Shown here piece by piece: positions 34,582-42,512 of a stretch of 64,000 nt of DNA (its first letter is position 1; each line of letters starts with the position of its first letter). A program made the position numbers and the translations under genes. Below the pieces are notes generated by a model. The model did no database searches and was not told the DNA's origin. It worked only from the letters and a program-made list of their open reading frames with translations. Source of the stretch: JAIYDJ01 sp031400505. Its GTDB lineage: Bacteria; Pseudomonadota; Alphaproteobacteria; Rhodobacterales; Rhodobacteraceae. The stretch spans positions 1 through 64,000 of the forward strand of contig JANNPZ010000078.1 in the NCBI GenBank assembly GCA_031400505.1, in the 5' to 3' direction.

Positions 34582-35601
34582 TCAGCGGCGTCCTTTTCTT
34601 GACGTTTCGGCACGAGGTTTGTGGGGCAATGTCGGCACAGCCAAAGCGGCGTCCTCGGCACGGCCTGCCGGGGCTGCGGTGCGGGTCCCGATGCGCAACT
34701 TGGCGGACCGAGCACGAGGATTTTCGGCCAGTTCTGCGTCATCGGCCGTTACTGCCCGGCGTGTTTTCAGGGCAAAGCGCGCCGCATCTTCGGCTCTTTC
34801 GGGGGCATAACGATTGGTTTGCGCCTCGGCACCCGAGCGCAATTGGAAGAAACGCTTTACGATGCGGTCCTCCAGACTGTGAAACGTCACGACCGCCAGT
34901 TGGCCACCGGGTTTCAGCGCTTTCTCGGCGGCTGCAAGCCCATCCGCCAATTCGGCGAACTCGGTGTTGACCGCAATTCGGATCGCCTGAAAGCTGCGGG
35001 TCGCCGGGTGACTTTGCCCGGGCTTGGGGCGTGGCAGCACAGAGGAAATCACCTCGGACAACTGCAACGTCGTGGTGATTGCCGCGGTCTCGCGGGCACG
35101 CACAATGGCTGCGGCGATGCGGCGCGAGGCGTGATCTTCCCCAAAGTTGTAGATGATGTCGGCGAGTGTTTCTTCCGATGCGGTGTTGACCAGATCAGCC
35201 GCCGAGGGCCCGTCTTGCGACATCCGCATGTCAAGCGGGCCATCTTTCTGGAACGAAAAGCCGCGCTCTGGCAAATCGAGTTGCATCGAGGACACGCCAA
35301 GATCCAGCACGATCCCGTCCAGCGGCGCATGATCGGAAAGATCGGAAAAATTGCAGTGAACCAGTGTCAGACGGTCGCCATAGTCGCCCGCCCAGGCGGC
35401 AGCCATCTGCAACGCGAGCGGGTCGCGGTCGATCCCGATCACCCGATCCGCCCCCGCCGCAAGCAGCCCCCGCGCATAGCCGCCCGCGCCAAATGTGCCA
35501 TCAAGCCAGGTGCCGCTCACTGGGGCCACGGCGGCAAGAAGGGGGCGCAACAACACCGGGACATGGGGGCTGCGATCTGGATATGGATCGCTTGGGGTCA
35601 C
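34582..35601 (-). CDS. rsmH: 16S rRNA (cytosine(1402)-N(4))-methyltransferase
   Basis: A 339-residue SAM-dependent methyltransferase (formerly MraW). Motifs: HVPVLLRPLL at about 13-22, the SAM-binding DGTFGAGGYARGLL near 34-47, GIVLDLGVSSMQLD near 95-108 and RSFQAIRIAVN near 205-215. It modifies C1402 of 16S rRNA. It sits between mraZ (2-bp gap) and ftsL (2-bp gap), the usual position. Length is usual for alphaproteobacteria. Confidence 0.95.
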   Translation of the reverse strand: MTPSDPYPDRSPHVPVLLRPLLAAVAPVSGTWLDGTFGAGGYARGLLAAGADRVIGIDRDPLALQMAAAWAGDYGDRLTLVHCNFSDLSDHAPLDGIVLDLGVSSMQLDLPERGFSFQKDGPLDMRMSQDGPSAADLVNTASEETLADIIYNFGEDHASRRIAAAIVRARETAAITTTLQLSEVISSVLPRPKPGQSHPATRSFQAIRIAVNTEFAELADGLAAAEKALKPGGQLAVVTFHSLEDRIVKRFFQLRSGAEAQTNRYAPERAEDAARFALKTRRAVTADDAELAENPRARSAKLRIGTRTAAPAGRAEDAALAVPTLPHKPRAETSRKGRR

Positions 35602-35603
35602 GA

Positions 35604-36122
35604 TCAGCCTCGGGTCTTGTATTTGCCGACGCGCACCAGAGGATCTTCGCTGTCTTCCCCTTCGTCGTCGTCCAGCGCTGCGAGTTCGGCCTCGAGAACC
35701 TCTTGACGGTAAAGCTTGAAGCGGTTCGACACCCCGGCAAAGCTGGCCATGCCGCCCTTTTCCAGATCGTCGCCGACAAAACCCATCTTCTTGCGCACCT
35801 GAGGCGGCAGCACGATGCGCCCGTCGTCGTCGATCTCGACGGTCGCCGTGTGCATCAGCAAGTCGCGTTCGGAACGCAGGCGATCATCGCCCATCGGCAT
35901 GGCGTCAATATCGGCCGCCAGGGCTTCGGCCCCGGCGATGGTATAGCATTCAACGAAGTTCCGTTTGCGTCCACCGTAAACCATGACGATGCGGGTTTTC
36001 GGGGCGTCGGAGGTCACGGGATCTTCAAGGTCAAGCTTGCGACGAAGAGCGGCGGGGATTGACACCCGCGCCTTGCTATCCACTTTCTGGTGGAAGGTCC
36101 CTCTGAACGCCTCGGTTGACAT
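35604..36122 (-). CDS. mraZ: Transcriptional regulator MraZ
   Basis: A 172-residue protein of the AbrB-like MraZ family, first gene of the dcw cluster. Two tandem MraZ halves are visible: residues 1-~60 (FRGTFHQKVDSKARVSIPAA, about 6-25) and ~80-150 with DDDGRIVLPPQVRKKMGF. MraZ forms rings and binds repeats in its own promoter in other bacteria. AAGGAG is 11 nt before the start. A terminator in its long leader (36177-36210) suggests that most transcripts stop before the gene. Confidence 0.93.
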   Translation of the reverse strand: MSTEAFRGTFHQKVDSKARVSIPAALRRKLDLEDPVTSDAPKTRIVMVYGGRKRNFVECYTIAGAEALAADIDAMPMGDDRLRSERDLLMHTATVEIDDDGRIVLPPQVRKKMGFVGDDLEKGGMASFAGVSNRFKLYRQEVLEAELAALDDDEGEDSEDPLVRVGKYKTRG

Positions 36123-36176
36123 GGGCCTTGCGGCTCCTTAAATTCTGCCTCTAAAGCCCTGCTAAAAATGGGAAAA

Positions 36177-36210
36177 GGCGGATTGGGTCGCTGCCACTGC
36201 CCAATCCGCC
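36177..36210 (-). terminator. Rho-independent terminator in the mraZ leader
   Basis: On the minus strand GGCGGATTGGG (36210-36200) pairs perfectly with CCCAATCCGCC (36187-36177) across a 12-nt loop, and TTTT follows after one base. It lies upstream of mraZ in the direction of transcription and so acts as an attenuator for the whole dcw cluster. Confidence 0.8.
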
Positions 36211-36400
36211 ACTGTCCCGTCGCCGGGCGTCCATGCACACGCGCCACCTGGGGGAGATGCTGCTCGCCCGCGTGCCGGATCTCTGTAATTTCAATGGGAC
36301 GGCTGCCTGTATGAGCCTGTCTTTTTTTTCGCCTGTTCGGGGTCTTCGGCCGCCCCTGCCTTGTTTGCCGTCCCATCGTTCGTGATAAAGGGATGCCATG
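36177..36400 (-). ncRNA. UpsM-type small RNA from the mraZ leader
   Basis: A strong terminator stands 55 nt before mraZ on its own strand, and no protein-coding gene lies between it and the promoter-like AT-rich stretch around 36400-36450. In Rhodobacter sphaeroides this position encodes UpsM, an abundant ~200-nt RNA made by premature termination of dcw-cluster transcription. The size and position here agree. I infer homology from position and terminator; the sequence was not aligned, and the 5' end is only approximate. Confidence 0.6.
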
Positions 36401-36772
36401 GTATTGGATGGTATTCAATGGAAATTTTTGGGCAAGACACCGAATATCTTGTTTGACAGCTGCCTTCGGCGCAGCATTTGGTGTGCTGAAAATCCAGATA
36501 TAGGCAAGTTCGCGAAACTTTGGCGGGACGAACGCTAGATATAGAGTGGGTGTGCGGGGTCACCCTAAGCTGGCTTTTTTTCAGCTATGCACAGCCATCG
36601 GTGATCCGGTGAATGTATTTCCGAAGTTGAATGCTGCAGAGGTGTGAAGAAACCGTGGAATGCCCCCGGTTTTCCATCTAATCCCTGCAAAAGTGATTCG
36701 CTGCGGCCTATGCCCCATGCAATCCCATCCATGGCGGCAGAAACCCTGCATTCGGTGCAATGGGCCGGCAGT
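36401..36772. other. Non-coding region between apbC and the mraZ leader RNA
   Basis: No gene is visible. It should hold the dcw/UpsM promoter (AT-rich at about 36410-36510). At 36509-36523 AAGTT and AACTT flank CGCGA as a short palindrome. The apbC gene ends at 36773; I see no clear terminator for it. Confidence 0.35.
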
Positions 36773-37840
36773 CTAGGCCATTCCACCCGCAACAAGACGT
36801 GCCGCGAGGCGCGCATAGGCGTCCGCAATCGGACCCTGCCCGGCCGCGATTGGTACGCCTGCGTCGCCTGCCAACCGCACCTCCAACGCCAAGGGGATTT
36901 CCCCGAGGAACGGCAGACCCAACTTCTGTGCTTCTGCCGCAACGCCACCGTGGCCAAAGAGATGCGCTTCGTGCCCGCAATTCGGGCAGATATAGGTGGA
37001 CATGTTCTCGACCAACCCCAGCACCGGGGTCTTCAGCTTGACGAACATGTCCAGCGCCTTGCGGGCATCCAGCAGCGCCACGTCCTGGGGCGTGGAAATC
37101 ACGATTGCGCCGGTCAGTTGCGTGCGCTGGCACAGGGTCAACTGGATGTCCCCCGTGCCCGGCGGCAGATCGATGATCAGAATATCAAGACGGCCCCAGT
37201 CCACTTGCGTGATCAACTGCTGCAACGCACCCATGATCATCGGACCGCGCCAGATCACGGCTTCGTCCTCTTTCAACATCAGGCCGATCGACATCATCGT
37301 GACGCCGTGTGCGTGCAGCGGTTCGATGGTTTTGCCGTCGGGCGAGGCCGGGCGTTTCGTGACGCCCATCATGCGCGGTTGCGACGGGCCGTAGATGTCG
37401 GCGTCCAGCAACCCGACCCTGCGCCCTTGCCGGGCCAGCGCTACGGCAAGGTTTGACGACAAGGTGGACTTCCCGACCCCACCTTTGCCAGAGCCAATGG
37501 CAATGATCCGGTCTACCCCGGTCACACGTTGCGGGCCGCCTTGTTGCGGCGTCGGGTGCTGGCCGATCTTCAGGCTTGGGGCTTTGGCCGCAGGACCATG
37601 GGCAGTCATGACCGCCTGCACGCCCGTCACCCCCGGCAGCGCGCGCAACGCAGCCTCGGCCGCGGCCTGCACCGGGGCCAGCAACCTTGCCGCCTCGGGG
37701 GTTGGCGCCTCGATTACGAAACGCACTTGGCCACCGTCAAAGCTGAACGCACGAATCAGGTCGGACGCCCCAAGCGTGCTGCCATCGACCGTGGAAATCT
37801 GCGACAGCACCCGCAGGACGTCTTCGCGTGTCACAGACAT
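36773..37840 (-). CDS. apbC: Mrp/NBP35-family iron-sulfur cluster carrier ATPase
   Basis: A 355-residue P-loop protein that carries and transfers Fe-S clusters. The N-terminal ~85 residues are a MIP18/DUF59 domain. The deviant Walker A is GSGKGGVGKS near 110-119, followed by LLDADIYGPSQPRMMG and DLPPGTGD. The cluster-binding C-x2-C (YICPNCGH, about 280-287) is present. GGAGG precedes ATG 37840. A longer reading upstream to 38299 lacks support. It stands alone, divergent from the DUF1127 gene. Confidence 0.92.
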   Translation of the reverse strand: MSVTREDVLRVLSQISTVDGSTLGASDLIRAFSFDGGQVRFVIEAPTPEAARLLAPVQAAAEAALRALPGVTGVQAVMTAHGPAAKAPSLKIGQHPTPQQGGPQRVTGVDRIIAIGSGKGGVGKSTLSSNLAVALARQGRRVGLLDADIYGPSQPRMMGVTKRPASPDGKTIEPLHAHGVTMMSIGLMLKEDEAVIWRGPMIMGALQQLITQVDWGRLDILIIDLPPGTGDIQLTLCQRTQLTGAIVISTPQDVALLDARKALDMFVKLKTPVLGLVENMSTYICPNCGHEAHLFGHGGVAAEAQKLGLPFLGEIPLALEVRLAGDAGVPIAAGQGPIADAYARLAARLVAGGMA

Positions 37841-38106
37841 GTCTTCCTCCTTTGCACGATCTGTAATCAAGCTTGTTCGGATTGCGGCAAAGGGCAAGCT
37901 CTGCTTTACCAAATGCTCAAAAATTCGTCGAAGCGCCTGTTTTTCTTGACGTATTTGTGAAGGAAAGCCATGCAATTGCTGCATGGCAGCATTGCGCATC
38001 GGGCGATTGTGCAGTCGCGGCAATTGGCCCATGTTTGCCCTAACAGAACAGGATCGGACCCAGTGAAGCGTCCCGACTGGTCTGCAAAAGAAATGTGAGG
38101 CTGAAA

Positions 38107-38322
38107 ATGGCATATGTGAATAGCACCCGCGTATCGGGCAACGGAATTGCGGATCGCATCGCGGGCTGGGTGAACTCTTTGCGGCAGGCGGCGCTGCGTC
38201 GGGCCGTCTATGAACGCACAGTGCGGGAATTGCACAGCCTGACCAACCGTGAGTTGGCCGATCTTGGTATCTCTCGGCTGAGCATCGAAGACGTGGCACG
38301 GGCCGCGGCCTACGGCAAATAA
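38107..38322 (+). CDS. DUF1127 small RNA-associated protein
   Basis: A 71-residue basic protein with the DUF1127 motif in its second half: ERTVRELHSLTNRELADLGI and then SRLSIEDVARAA. DUF1127 proteins of Rhodobacter (CcaF1) bind RNA and are co-transcribed with CcsR small RNAs. GAGG stands 7 nt before ATG 38107. The cuckoo-type hairpins start 12 nt after the stop, so protein and RNAs should come from one transcript that is then processed. Confidence 0.9.
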   Translation: MAYVNSTRVSGNGIADRIAGWVNSLRQAALRRAVYERTVRELHSLTNRELADLGISRLSIEDVARAAAYGK

Positions 38323-38329
38323 GGTTTTT

Positions 38330-38400
38330 GTCTGGTCTCTACCTCCTCCCGGAGACCGATGGCAAAGGCGGCGGCGCTTTCCTCCTCCCTGGCGTCGCCG
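38330..38400 (+). ncRNA. Cuckoo/CcsR-type small RNA, unit 1
   Basis: Two hairpins each expose the anti-Shine-Dalgarno-like motif CCTCCTCCC in the loop. Hairpin 1 (38334-38357) has stem GGTCTC/GAGACC; hairpin 2 (38370-38399) has GGCGGCG/CGTCGCC with one G-U pair. This two-hairpin design, the loop motif and the position after a DUF1127 gene define the cuckoo RNA family. A further hairpin CCGGAC/GTCCGG (38411-38428) follows and may mark the 3' end or a processing site. Confidence 0.82.
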
Positions 38401-38436
38401 TATTTTCTAGCCGGACTGCTGTGTCCGGTGATCCTT

Positions 38437-38504
38437 TGGTCGCGCCCCCCTCCCTGGTGCGATCAGATCCGCAGCGGCCCCCTCCTCCTCCCTGGGGCCG
38501 CTGC
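38437..38504 (+). ncRNA. Cuckoo/CcsR-type small RNA, unit 2
   Basis: Hairpin 3 (38437-38465, stem TGGTCGC/GCGATCA) carries a degenerate loop, CCCCCCTCCC, instead of CCTCCTCCC. Hairpin 4 (38471-38504) has a perfect 11-bp stem GCAGCGGCCCC/GGGGCCGCTGC with loop CTCCTCCTCCCT. A small hairpin GGGCA-GTT-TGCCC (38516-38528) follows before unit 3. Confidence 0.78.
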
Positions 38505-38537
38505 ACTTGGACACGGGGCAGTTTGCCCTGAACGGCG

Positions 38538-38612
38538 TTTGAGCGGCCCCCTCCTCCTCCCTGGGGTCGATCAAATCAGCGGCGGCCCTCTCCTCCTCCC
38601 TGGGGTCGCCGC
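38538..38612 (+). ncRNA. Cuckoo/CcsR-type small RNA, unit 3
   Basis: Hairpin 5 (38538-38575) has an outer stem TTTGA/TCAAA and an inner GC stem with CTCCTCCTCCCT in the loop. Hairpin 6 (38579-38612) has an 11-bp stem GCGGCGGCCCT/GGGGTCGCCGC with two G-U pairs and a CTCCTCCTCCC loop. No T run follows; the 3' end of the array is not clear. Confidence 0.8.
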
Positions 38613-38676
38613 ACCCTTCTGCCCTTGCAGCCGATGGCCCGCCCGATAGGGTGGCGCGGATTTGTCGGGGCGTTTC

Positions 38677-39837
38677 ATGCGGATTTCCATGATTTCGGCG
38701 GCGCTGGTCGCCGCACTGGTCGGCTATGGCAGCACGATCGCGCTTGTGCTGTCGGCAGCGGCGGCGGTCGGGGCCACGCCCGCGCAAACGGCAAGCTGGG
38801 TGCTAGCGGTCAGTCTGGCCAAGGCAGCGGGGTCGGCGGGCCTAAGTTTCGCGACCCGTGTGCCGGTGGTGCTGGCCTGGTCGACACCGGGGGCCGCGCT
38901 GATTGCCGCCACGACAGGGGTGAGCATGGCCGAAGCGGTGGGGGCCTTTGTGCTCGCGGGGGCGTTGATCGCCCTGACCGGGGTGGTACGGCCCCTGGGG
39001 CGGGCGGTGGCGCTGATCCCCGACGGAGTCGCGGCGGGGATGCTGGCGGGGGTGTTGCTGCCGTTCTGTCTGAAGGGGGCCCTGGCGGCGCAGGCCCTGC
39101 CGGGGGTGCTGCTGCCGATGATCGCGGTATTCGTTCTGGTGCGGCTGGTCAATCCGGCGGTGGCGGTGCTGGCGGCGCTGGGGCTGGGCCTGACGCTGGC
39201 CTTTGGCTCAGGGTTAGCAGATTGGCCAGCACTTCCCCGCCCCGTGCCGGTGCTGGACTTCATCCAGCCCGCGTTCCGGGCCGACGTGCTGATCGGGCTG
39301 GGGCTGCCCCTGTATCTGGTCACGATGGCGTCGCAGAACCTGCCCGGGTTTGCGACGCAGCGTGCGGCGGGATTTGTGCCGCCGGTGCGGACCGCGCTGA
39401 TCGCAACGGGCGGGCTGTCGGCGCTGTCGGGGCTGTTCGGTGCGCATACCACCAGCATGGCGGCAATCACGGCGGCGATCTGCATGGGCGACGACGTTCA
39501 CCCCGACCGCAACCAGCGCTGGAAGGTCGGGCTGGTCTATGGCGGGTTCTGGGTGGCGCTGGGTCTGCTCAGCCCGGTGATCCTGCCGCTGCTGGCGGCG
39601 CTGCCCAAGCCCCTGATGATCGGGCTGGTCGGGCTGGCGCTGCTCGGGCCGCTGATGGGGGCGCTGACCGGGGCCTTTGTGCCGGTCGAGACGCGGTTTG
39701 CCGCGGTGCTGACGCTGGCGGTGACCGGGTCGGGGGTGGCGGCGTTCGGCATCGGGGCCGCGTTCTGGGGGCTGCTTGCGGGGTTGGCGGCGCATGGGCT
39801 CGCTTGGGTGGCGGCGCGGGTGCGAAGGCCGGGGTGA
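38677..39837 (+). CDS. benE: BenE-family transporter
   Basis: A 386-residue inner-membrane protein with about 12 hydrophobic segments, highly rich in alanine, glycine and leucine. It matches the benzoate/H+ symporter family BenE/YdcO: VGYGSTIALV at the N-terminus, the conserved segment LVTMASQNLPGFA near 217-229 and SGLFGAHTTSMAAITAAICMG near 252-272. CGGGG lies before ATG 38677. No benzoate catabolic genes are nearby, so the substrate is uncertain. It converges with the TauE/SafE permease gene. Confidence 0.85.
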   Translation: MRISMISAALVAALVGYGSTIALVLSAAAAVGATPAQTASWVLAVSLAKAAGSAGLSFATRVPVVLAWSTPGAALIAATTGVSMAEAVGAFVLAGALIALTGVVRPLGRAVALIPDGVAAGMLAGVLLPFCLKGALAAQALPGVLLPMIAVFVLVRLVNPAVAVLAALGLGLTLAFGSGLADWPALPRPVPVLDFIQPAFRADVLIGLGLPLYLVTMASQNLPGFATQRAAGFVPPVRTALIATGGLSALSGLFGAHTTSMAAITAAICMGDDVHPDRNQRWKVGLVYGGFWVALGLLSPVILPLLAALPKPLMIGLVGLALLGPLMGALTGAFVPVETRFAAVLTLAVTGSGVAAFGIGAAFWGLLAGLAAHGLAWVAARVRRPG

Positions 39838-39847
39838 CCTCCGGCCT
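39826..39847. terminator. Hairpin enclosing two converging stop codons
   Basis: AGGCCGG (39826-39832) pairs with CCGGCCT (39841-39847). The benE stop (39835-39837) lies in its loop and the stop of the minus-strand permease gene (39846-39848) in its right arm, so one short structure can serve both genes. No T run is present. Confidence 0.5.
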
Positions 39848-40592
39848 AAAGGACGGATTTCAACAGCCCCATCGCGGCGAGGCCGGCCAGCAAGAAGATC
39901 GCAAAGCGGCGGAAATCCTGCGGGTCAGTGCGCAGGAAGTGCCGCCCACCTGCCCAGGTTCCCAGCACAATGATCGGGGCTGACAGCGCAGCGGCATAAA
40001 GCGTGTCCCATGTGACCAATCCATGCCCCCACATCACAGGCGCGGAATACACGTCCAGCACCGCGAAATAGGCAATCAAAGTGGCGCGGAATGAGGCGGC
40101 GGGCATGCTTTGCGCGGTAAAATAGGTGGCAACGGGCAGACCACCCATGCCGGGCGCGTTGGCAAGGCCCGACGCAAAGCCAATGGCAAGATGACCGAGA
40201 TCCCCGTGCGGCCGCTTGATACGCCAGCCCATCAGCATCACAGCGCACATGGAAAGAACATACAACGCAACCACTGCGCGGGCCCCGTCCACCCCGATGC
40301 CGGTCAGCGCCCAAAGACCGAGGGGCAGACCAAGCACCGCGCCCCCCATCAGCGCGATCACACGGCGCCACGCCACATCCCGCCAAACTCCTGACCATTG
40401 CTGAAACGTCATGGCAAACTCGCAAAACATCACGACCGCCACGAAGTTCAGCGGGTTGGTGACCAAAGCCGAGGCCGCCACGACCAGAGCCGAAAAGCCA
40501 AACCCAGAGTAGCCGCGCACAAAGGCAGCGGTCAGGAAGGCCAGAGCCATGAAAACGGCGGTCGGCGGGGAAAGGTCGAAGGGAAGCGGCAT
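39846..40592 (-). CDS. TauE/SafE family permease
   Basis: A 248-residue inner-membrane protein with about eight hydrophobic segments and two TauE-type half repeats: FVRGYSGFGFSALVVAASAL near 24-43 and ASGLANAPGMGGLPVATYF near 140-158. The family exports sulfite or organosulfonates or takes up small anions. It lies next to xsc, which releases sulfite from sulfoacetaldehyde, so sulfite export is a reasonable role, although the family is broad. It is 80 bp downstream of xsc with a repeat element between. Confidence 0.82.
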   Translation of the reverse strand: MPLPFDLSPPTAVFMALAFLTAAFVRGYSGFGFSALVVAASALVTNPLNFVAVVMFCEFAMTFQQWSGVWRDVAWRRVIALMGGAVLGLPLGLWALTGIGVDGARAVVALYVLSMCAVMLMGWRIKRPHGDLGHLAIGFASGLANAPGMGGLPVATYFTAQSMPAASFRATLIAYFAVLDVYSAPVMWGHGLVTWDTLYAAALSAPIIVLGTWAGGRHFLRTDPQDFRRFAIFLLAGLAAMGLLKSVL

Positions 40593-40619
40593 GAGGGCTA
40601 TGGGATTGCGGAACGGCCG

Positions 40620-40673
40620 GGGGGTTTCACACCCCCGGACCCCCCGTGGGACATTTACGAACAGATGATAAGA
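40620..40673. repeat. Stop-codon-adjacent repeat, copy 1
   Basis: A 54-bp element: GGGGGTTTCACACCCCC (a hairpin), a second C run, GTGGGACATTTACGAACAG and ATGATAAGA, ending directly at the xsc stop codon (40674, minus strand). It matches copies at 45530 and 56210 with the same distance to a stop codon. Confidence 0.75.
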
Positions 40674-42446
40674 TCATGCCTGCATGCGCATGTCAGCGGG
40701 GTCGATGCCAGCGACGGCCACGGGTTTTTTCATGGCGTCGCGGCGGAAGGGTTCGCCGAGTTCCTGGTTGATCATCGCCTCGATCAGCGTGGTCTTGCCA
40801 TGGTCCATCTGGTCGTTAATGGCCTGCGCCAGGGCGGCGGTCAGTTCGTCCATCGTGCGGGCGACGACGCCTTGCAGGCCGCAAGCGCGGGCAATGGCTG
40901 CGTAGGACACGCCGGTGTCAAGTTCGGTTCCCACGAAGTTGTCATCATACCACAGGGTCGAGTTGCGCTTTTCCGCACCCCATTGATAGTTGCGAAAGAC
41001 CACTTGGGTGATCGCGGGCCATTCGGGGCGGCCGATGGCGGTCAGTTCGGTGACGGCGATGCCGAATGCGCCGTCGCCCGAAAAGCCCACAACCGGAGTG
41101 TCGGGGCAGGCGATTTTTGCGCCAACCACTGAAGGCAGGCCGTAGCCACAGGGGCCAAACAACCCGGGGGCAAGGTATTTTCGCCCTTTCTCGAATGTCG
41201 GGTAGGCGTTGCCGATGGCGCAGTTGTTGCCGATGTCGCTGCTGATGATGGCGTCTTGCGGCAGGGCGGACTGGATCGCCCGCCAGGCCATGCGGGGGCT
41301 CATCCAGTCGGGCTTGGCAGTCCGGGCGCGATGGTTCCAGCTGGTGCCGGGGTCGTCGTTTTCGTGGTCCATCGATGACAGCGCCTGCGCCCAGGCGGAT
41401 TTGGTCTGTGCGATCTTGCCTTTTCGCGCGCTGCGGTCCGCATCGCCAGCAGCGTCCGACAAACGCGCTAAAATCGCCTCGGCGACCTTCGATGCGTCGC
41501 CGACGATGCCAACAGTCACCTTTTTTGTCAGCCCGATCCGGTCCGGGTTGATGTCGACTTGAATAATGCTGGCCATTTTCGGCCAGTAGTCCAGCCCGTA
41601 GCCCGGTAACGTTGAAAACGGATTAAGCCGGGTTCCAAGGCACAGTACCACATCTGCAGCAGAAATCAACTCCATCGCGGCTTTCGACCCATTGTAGCCA
41701 AGCGGCCCGGCGAACAGCGGGTGCGATCCGGGGAAAGCATCGTTGTGCTGATATCCGACGCAAACCGGCGCATCGAGCCGTTCTGCAAGGGCCATCGATG
41801 CCGGAATAGCCCCCGCCAGGATAACACCGGCGCCATTCAGAATGACCGGGAAGCGGGCAGAAGACAAAAGGCGTGCGGCCTCGGCAATCGCTGCATCCCC
41901 GCCACTGGGACGTTCGAAATCAACGATCGCCGGAAGATCGATGTCAATAACTTGCGTCCAGTAATCACGCGGCATGTTGATCTGGGCCGGAGCAGAGGCG
42001 CGTTTGGCCGCGAGGATGACACGGTTGAGCACTTCGGCCACGCGCGACGGATCGCGCACCTCTTCCTGATAGGCAACCATGTCGGCGAACAACGCCATCT
42101 GTTCGACTTCCTGAAAGCCGCCCATGCCGATGGTCTTGTTGGCGGCCTGGGGTGTGACCAGCAGCAAGGGGGTGTGGTTCCAGTAGGCGGTTTTCACGGC
42201 TGTGACGAAGTTGGTGATGCCCGGCCCGTTCTGCGCAATCATCATGCTCATGCGGCCACTGGCGCGGGTATAGCCATCTGCCATCATCCCGCCCGACCCT
42301 TCATGCGCGCAATCCCAGAAGGTGATGCCAGCCTTGGGGAACAGATCCGAAATCGGCATGAAGGCCGAACCGATGATCCCGAACGCATGCGCGATGCCAT
42401 GCATTTGCAGTGTTTTCACAAAGGCTTCTTCGGTGGTCATCTTCAT
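40674..42446 (-). CDS. xsc: Sulfoacetaldehyde acetyltransferase
   Basis: A 590-residue thiamine-diphosphate enzyme converting sulfoacetaldehyde and phosphate to acetyl phosphate and sulfite (EC 2.3.3.15). The N-terminus MTTEEAFVKTLQMHGI, then IIGSAFMPISDLFPKAG and ADGYTRASGRMSMM, are characteristic of Xsc. The thiamine motif is GDGAFGIAVTEL (about 449-460) continuing to N-x-x-W. AAGGAAG precedes the start. It is the last step of taurine degradation after Tpa and lies 67 bp downstream of tauR on the same strand, with a TauR-type box in that gap. Confidence 0.95.
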   Translation of the reverse strand: MKMTTEEAFVKTLQMHGIAHAFGIIGSAFMPISDLFPKAGITFWDCAHEGSGGMMADGYTRASGRMSMMIAQNGPGITNFVTAVKTAYWNHTPLLLVTPQAANKTIGMGGFQEVEQMALFADMVAYQEEVRDPSRVAEVLNRVILAAKRASAPAQINMPRDYWTQVIDIDLPAIVDFERPSGGDAAIAEAARLLSSARFPVILNGAGVILAGAIPASMALAERLDAPVCVGYQHNDAFPGSHPLFAGPLGYNGSKAAMELISAADVVLCLGTRLNPFSTLPGYGLDYWPKMASIIQVDINPDRIGLTKKVTVGIVGDASKVAEAILARLSDAAGDADRSARKGKIAQTKSAWAQALSSMDHENDDPGTSWNHRARTAKPDWMSPRMAWRAIQSALPQDAIISSDIGNNCAIGNAYPTFEKGRKYLAPGLFGPCGYGLPSVVGAKIACPDTPVVGFSGDGAFGIAVTELTAIGRPEWPAITQVVFRNYQWGAEKRNSTLWYDDNFVGTELDTGVSYAAIARACGLQGVVARTMDELTAALAQAINDQMDHGKTTLIEAMINQELGEPFRRDAMKKPVAVAGIDPADMRMQA

Positions 42447-42497
42447 CGGGCGCTTCCTTTTGGTTTGCCGCAGTCTAGGAGGGCATGTGACGGCACC

Positions 42498-42507
42498 GTA
42501 GGGCCAG
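42498..42507 (-). promoter_or_regulatory. TauR-type box before xsc
   Basis: The minus strand reads CTGGCCCTAC at 42507-42498, identical to one box at the tpa promoter and close to the CTGGACYTAA motif I recall for TauR of Rhodobacter capsulatus. A degenerate second copy (CATGCCCTCC) follows about 20 bp downstream. It lies between the tauR stop and the xsc start. Confidence 0.5.
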
Positions 42508-42512
42508 AGCGT

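Noticed and set aside
36505..36535. Possible LexA site (GTTC-N7-GTTC) near the dcw promoter
   Set aside because: GTTC motifs are present, but the required spacing of 7 bp is not met on either strand.
36150..36560. RNase P RNA (rnpB) upstream of mraZ
   Set aside because: I looked for the conserved GAGGAAAGTCC and ACAGAAA-type cores on both strands and did not find them; the terminator-ended leader fits UpsM instead.
38334..38612. Regularly repeated CCTCCTCCC blocks as a possible CRISPR array
   Set aside because: The repeats lie in hairpin loops with compensating stems, spacing is irregular, spacers are not unique sequences of equal length, and no cas gene is near. The cuckoo-type RNA explanation fits better.
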